Origin: Pseudomonadales bacterium
GTDB taxonomy: Bacteria; Pseudomonadota; Gammaproteobacteria; Pseudomonadales; Azotimanducaceae
Reading direction: 5' to 3'
Assembly (NCBI GenBank): GCA_019090615.1
Contig: JAHRVQ010000029.1
Coordinates: 1 to 39,046, forward strand
Length of the DNA stretch: 39,046 nucleotides
This document shows, piece by piece, positions 34,896 to 39,046 of the stretch. Every line of letters starts with the position of its first letter. The stretch's first letter is position 1. Under the pieces are notes generated by a model. The model was not told the DNA's origin. It worked only from the letters and a program-made list of their open reading frames with translations, and did not search any database. A program made the position numbers and the translations under genes.

Positions 34896-37800
34896 TTAGA
34901 ACTGACAGTTGAATGTAATCGAACTTATCTCCCCATTAGGTGCCACAGCGGTTATTTCCACCGGTCCCGAACCACTGCCTAAGGCAGGATCTCGAATCAA
35001 ACTAACAAAGATGCTGGTAATAGCTGTACTATTTGTGCTGCCAAGCGTAAAGCCAGGCGTATTACCAATCAGACAACCACCTGCTGCCGACGCTGCATTA
35101 AATACCGTGCCTGCTGCCAGATGAGCATTATTGATATCAGAGACATCGATGATAACCCCCCCTGAACCTGCGGTTAATGTCGACGTATCACCTACCTGAG
35201 GCGCAACCTGCGTATCAGCATGACCGACAGTAAATGCTGTACCCTGCGCGATTGTCTGGGCCAGATTATCTAACTCATCCGATGCAGAAATATAGGAACC
35301 AGAGGCGATATTTAAATCAACACCATTTATATATTCACCATTAACACTACGCAGCCCGAATGCCGAGCCCGTATTGGAAAAAATAATCACTGCCTGGCGT
35401 CGAATACTAACCAGGTTCCGTGTACAAAACTGGCTAGTCGCCTCAACACAGGGCACAGTATTATTATCACAAACCTCCGTCCTGTCGCTGACACTTTTTT
35501 CACACAGAGAACCATTATAGATACCATTACCCAAATCAAACTGACCATTCTGATTAAAGTCAATAAACCGATCTTCATCACCACCTACCTGATAACAATT
35601 GCCTAAAACTTCGGTGGTCGGTGACAGCGGAGAATTAGGCCCATAACAGTTTCGACTAGTAAGGTCACGGGATGCATCAACAGTTGGGTCACCATTACCA
35701 AACACTGAATCTTCGTTATAGTCAACGACCGCTTCTGTCAAATCCACAAAAGGTTCACCAAAACTATACAAACCATCGCCATTGGTATCGATAAAACTCT
35801 CTTCGCCCACAGCGAAGGCCAAAATTGTGGAACGACTTCCATATAGTTGCCCCAGCCCACCTAAATAACCTGAACTAATCGCGCCACCCTGGCTAGTGGA
35901 ACCTGCCCGACAGGGCACACCCGTACGTCCTCTAAAGGGTGCCGTTGCGACGCCAGGCGCGGAGATCAAATGGGTAGTATCACTGCTATTATCTTCATCT
36001 GGAAAAGCCCTGGTATAAGTAATTCTTAAATTGGTTTCGCCAGAACAGTTGTCGGTAACGCAGGTTATTCCTGACCCATCAGCATCAACCAGATAATCCG
36101 TACCGAGCACTAATATCTCATCCTCAGCACCCAGTTCCGGCAAGATGCCCTTCTCCACACGATTAATGGCGTTGACAGTATAAAAAGTATCGCCAGCACC
36201 CGTTGCATTATCAATTATCACTACTTCGTCAAAAATCAGTTCTGAAGGGCAGGCGTTAAAAATATTTTGCTGAGTAAGGTTAGTATCCAGCGGGCCCCTG
36301 GGGTTAGCAGAGGTTAAGTTAACGGTACACAACCCATTAACCGTCTCACAGGAAGATACGATTTGACCGAACTCAGAGGTAAACTGTACTGTATCGTCTA
36401 CGGGGTTATTAAATTGATCGGCCAAGAAAACAGTGAAGGTAACCGTTTCACCATCAAGATCACCGCCTTGAAAGTTAAGATTATCAGCCGCCAGAGTAAA
36501 ACTATCCTGGTCCGCAATACCGCTATTAATGGACAGATTGCCTGACAGGGTAACAAGTGTGGTTGCACCTTCTGGTATATCATCAAAATCTGTTTTATCG
36601 CCGTCGTCGTCACGGTCCACATCCAGACTAGCCCGCACACGCACCGTTGTAGCGATAAACCCTGCTTCAAGAATCGCTGTCGCAAACCCATTTTCATCAG
36701 TAATATCTGACGCTGTCTCAAGTTTAATGCCACCTACTGTGGAAGTGAGTGAAAACAACACATTTTCATTTTCTGCTGGTGCACCAAATACATCTAATAC
36801 CTGAAACACCACAAATGCTGTTGAATTACCGCCTGATTCCTTAATAGAGATATCTGTAGTTGTCACATTGTTAGAATCAGTTACGCCACTAAATACGATA
36901 GCACCAATGTTTGCTGGTAGTACTGAAACAGTGCCCGTGGCTGTTTGTCCGGTGCTTGCTTCTGTTGCGGTGACGGTATCGGGGCCAACACAACCGTCAG
37001 CCTGATAATCCCCAGTCACTATACCCAGCGCGTTGGGCGCATCGTCGGAAATTTTGGCTAATGGTATAGCCGCACTTGAGCAACCAGAGCCAAACGTCAC
37101 GTCGATATCAGAAACAAAAGCACCACCAGAATCCTGGATCACCAGTCCAATATTCGTTGAACCACCGGCCGAAACCGTTGTTTCCGCAATATTAATTGTG
37201 CCAGCAGTAAACACCGTACCCGCACCGCAATCAGAGAAACTTGTACCGCCGCTACAGGTACCTATCTGCAATCCAGCAGCACTCACTTCAAAATTAATCA
37301 CCAGCTGGGTATCACCCACAACCACAGTAATTGCACCCGTACCTGAGTTCGCATCGGTAGCAAGTACAAACTCAATGGCGCCTTCGGAATCGCTTAAAGC
37401 GATGATGGTTTGTGCGGGCGTTTCACCTGGCAAATTTACTGTAACCCCGGTACCCACTTCATTAGAATTAAAAGTAGTGGTGATAGTCGCAGTCCTGAGC
37501 GGCAAATCTACCGCGCCTTCCTGCACCGTAATTCGCACACTGGCACTATCTTCTTTGGTTAGGGTATTGGTTTGATTACCTGGGGTTGCATCCGTAAAGA
37601 TGGAGCTTAAGGTAATAACTGCGTCACCCGCATTACCATTGGTTGCAAAATTCAGCGAGCGCGTATCAAAAGTTGCATTACCAATAACCACTGTCGCCGT
37701 AGCAACACCTGCCCCTGGCACACTGCCGGCATTTAATGAAACTGACGCTATACCATCACTATTGGTCAGTGCTAAGCCATTGATCGGAAACACATCACCA

Positions 37801-39046
37801 ATACCATTAGTTGAAAACTGTATAATAGTATCAGCCACTGGCTGACCTAAAGCATCCACCAGGTTGGCCTGCAATATGGCTGGATTATTCGCATCAACCT
37901 TACAATTAGCCGCTACACAGCCATTAGTTAGATTGGTAAAAAAATCTGCCCCGTTTACCGCCGAGCGAACAGTTAAGGTTAAACCCAGATTACTACTACC
38001 CACACCCTGAAAGGCAGCATCACCATCAGTAGCAAAAGTTATTGCACCATCTGCGGGTGAAGATAACGCCGCACCAGCAACTGATGTTGATGCAGAAATA
38101 GAACCAAACCCCTGGGTTGTACCCGCCAGCAAATTGGTTGTTGCCTGACCACTGACATTGGTGATATCGGTGGTGGTACTTAAAACACCATCACCATTAT
38201 TAACAAAATTAACAATAGCACCTAATACCGGTGCACCAGCGGCATCAATCACTGTCGCAGTCACTACTACAGGTGCCGCATTACTGACATTAGTATTAGG
38301 AATGCCAGAAGGTATTGATAAACCAATTGTAGCAACAGCATCTCCCAGACTAATAAAGGGAACCGGCTCAGCTGTGATGGTTTCACTCCCAGAAACGATA
38401 GAGGCGTTAATTTGACCACCACCGGCATTAGTGCCGGCCAGGACCGTAATAGTAGCAATACCCGTCGCGTTGGTGCCGGTAGATACTGCGCCACTGGCAG
38501 GGCTCAACAAACCAACGTTAGTGGTAAAGGTCACCACGGCCTGGTTAACGCCATTGCCATTGGCGTCCGTTACCGTCACTGAAGCTATACCAATATTATC
38601 TCGGCCGACCGCGTTAGAATTATCCGGGGTGGAAAGTGAAACAGCGCTAACTTTTAGAACATTCGAACCGCTGATTGTTTCCAGGCCATCACTTTGAATA
38701 CCCACTGTGTTGCTGGTAATGGTATTTCCTTCAAATTCTACAGATGCAGAAATATTAGCCGCAGCCTCTACCGTCCCCGCGGTTAAACGAATCTCCGCAA
38801 TACCGCCAGCTGCCGTTAAAACAGTACCTGAAACGGGCGTAAGTACCCCAGCCCCGGTGGTAAACGTAACAACCTGGCCAACAACTGCTGCATTATTTGC
38901 CGCAAGTAATATCGCCTGAACAGTCACCGGCGTATTACCAGATACATTATTGGTATTCGCCCCGGCGGCATTAGTAACGCTCAAGGTGAGCGTGGGTGTG
39001 GCAGGTGTTTCCCCACCGTCGGTCTGCCCTGCGCCTGGAGATGAGC
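34896..39046 (-). CDS. Giant multi-domain Ig-like (Big-type) surface protein or lipoprotein, 5' end missing
   Basis: The reverse-strand frame runs from the stop at 34896 to the right edge and stays open, giving at least 1382 residues. It contains about eight repeated units of roughly 100 residues, each with the bacterial Ig-like (Big_1 / invasin) pattern: VTFTT..GVLTP, a GIA..-type strand and a terminal TVTA-type strand. The sequence is rich in Thr, Val, Ala, Gly and Asn, poor in Cys and Lys. A linker of Gly, Thr, Pro and Ser at the edge suggests the start lies close by, perhaps as a lipoprotein. Acidic DxNxDG-like loops in the last third (e.g. DTNGDGLYSFGE, DFNQNGQFDLG) could bind calcium. 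It ends in FNCQF with no recognised sorting signal. Adhesion or matrix function is likely; the first codon visible as M elsewhere would be an internal TTG. Confidence 0.8.
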   Translation of the reverse strand, partial: SSPGAGQTDGGETPATPTLTLSVTNAAGANTNNVSGNTPVTVQAILLAANNAAVVGQVVTFTTGAGVLTPVSGTVLTAAGGIAEIRLTAGTVEAAANISASVEFEGNTITSNTVGIQSDGLETISGSNVLKVSAVSLSTPDNSNAVGRDNIGIASVTVTDANGNGVNQAVVTFTTNVGLLSPASGAVSTGTNATGIATITVLAGTNAGGGQINASIVSGSETITAEPVPFISLGDAVATIGLSIPSGIPNTNVSNAAPVVVTATVIDAAGAPVLGAIVNFVNNGDGVLSTTTDITNVSGQATTNLLAGTTQGFGSISASTSVAGAALSSPADGAITFATDGDAAFQGVGSSNLGLTLTVRSAVNGADFFTNLTNGCVAANCKVDANNPAILQANLVDALGQPVADTIIQFSTNGIGDVFPINGLALTNSDGIASVSLNAGSVPGAGVATATVVIGNATFDTRSLNFATNGNAGDAVITLSSIFTDATPGNQTNTLTKEDSASVRITVQEGAVDLPLRTATITTTFNSNEVGTGVTVNLPGETPAQTIIALSDSEGAIEFVLATDANSGTGAITVVVGDTQLVINFEVSAAGLQIGTCSGGTSFSDCGAGTVFTAGTINIAETTVSAGGSTNIGLVIQDSGGAFVSDIDVTFGSGCSSAAIPLAKISDDAPNALGIVTGDYQADGCVGPDTVTATEASTGQTATGTVSVLPANIGAIVFSGVTDSNNVTTTDISIKESGGNSTAFVVFQVLDVFGAPAENENVLFSLTSTVGGIKLETASDITDENGFATAILEAGFIATTVRVRASLDVDRDDDGDKTDFDDIPEGATTLVTLSGNLSINSGIADQDSFTLAADNLNFQGGDLDGETVTFTVFLADQFNNPVDDTVQFTSEFGQIVSSCETVNGLCTVNLTSANPRGPLDTNLTQQNIFNACPSELIFDEVVIIDNATGAGDTFYTVNAINRVEKGILPELGAEDEILVLGTDYLVDADGSGITCVTDNCSGETNLRITYTRAFPDEDNSSDTTHLISAPGVATAPFRGRTGVPCRAGSTSQGGAISSGYLGGLGQLYGSRSTILAFAVGEESFIDTNGDGLYSFGEPFVDLTEAVVDYNEDSVFGNGDPTVDASRDLTSRNCYGPNSPLSPTTEVLGNCYQVGGDEDRFIDFNQNGQFDLGNGIYNGSLCEKSVSDRTEVCDNNTVPCVEATSQFCTRNLVSIRRQAVIIFSNTGSAFGLRSVNGEYINGVDLNIASGSYISASDELDNLAQTIAQGTAFTVGHADTQVAPQVGDTSTLTAGSGGVIIDVSDINNAHLAAGTVFNAASAAGGCLIGNTPGFTLGSTNSTAITSIFVSLIRDPALGSGSGPVEITAVAPNGEISSITFNCQF

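Noticed and set aside
37033-37575. 180-codon open frame on the plus strand inside the Ig-like gene
   Set aside because: Antisense to a repetitive coding region whose composition keeps the opposite strand open; no family resemblance or ribosome-binding site.

Overview
The window looks like a stretch of gammaproteobacterial chromosome of moderate GC with short intergenic gaps. Syd, the SrkA (YihE/RdoA) kinase, type-2 malate dehydrogenase, proteobacterial GltB/GltD and NudC all point that way. A HemJ-type protoporphyrinogen oxidase and an eukaryote-like (type 2) isoleucyl-tRNA synthetase argue against the Enterobacteriaceae; I cannot name the genus. No phage, transposase, CRISPR array, rRNA or tRNA was recognised, so this is mostly core genome with a few accessory or regulatory islands.

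Layout, left to right. 1-2.3 kb: the 3' end of a malonyl-CoA-synthetase-like gene, then a purN / PRPP-synthetase-like pair closed by a strong terminator. 2.4-10.4 kb: ileS (type 2), an amidase, a TolC-like outer-membrane protein, an HtrA-like periplasmic protease and a TerB-like protein. 10.6-15.9 kb: comF and nudC, joined in one reading frame by a probable single-base frameshift, then a tightly packed modABC-srkA run. 16-17.1 kb: a reverse-strand PlsC-like acyltransferase. 17.4-21.1 kb: an SDR oxidoreductase, a 31-bp tandem palindromic repeat, hemJ, and a four-gene cluster of a secreted EF-hand protein, an ECF sigma factor, a one-TM anti-sigma candidate and a one-TM CnrX/ZraP-like metal sensor. 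21.2-23 kb: syd and aroA. 23-25.1 kb (reverse): a methylguanine methyltransferase and a three-domain Ada/AraC/AlkA protein, both for alkylation repair. 25.3-27.8 kb: a phosphomannose-isomerase-like cupin protein and reverse-strand mdh. 28.2-34.8 kb: a long, highly structured leader followed by gltB and gltD, ending in a bidirectional terminator. 34.9 kb to the end (reverse): a very large multi-Ig-domain surface protein whose 5' end is outside the window.

Three themes stand out. First, nitrogen assimilation: glutamate synthase has an unusually structured roughly 300-nt upstream region and a second long hairpin between its two genes. Second, envelope signalling: the EF-hand / ECF / anti-sigma / metal-sensor cluster resembles a CnrYXH-type circuit with a calcium-binding component added. 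Third, several local sequence-slippage events (15-bp and 31-bp tandem units, an expanded loop in the synthetase, the comF frameshift). The best candidates for undescribed biology are the gltB leader, the EF-hand/ECF cluster and the 31-bp palindromic array upstream of hemJ.
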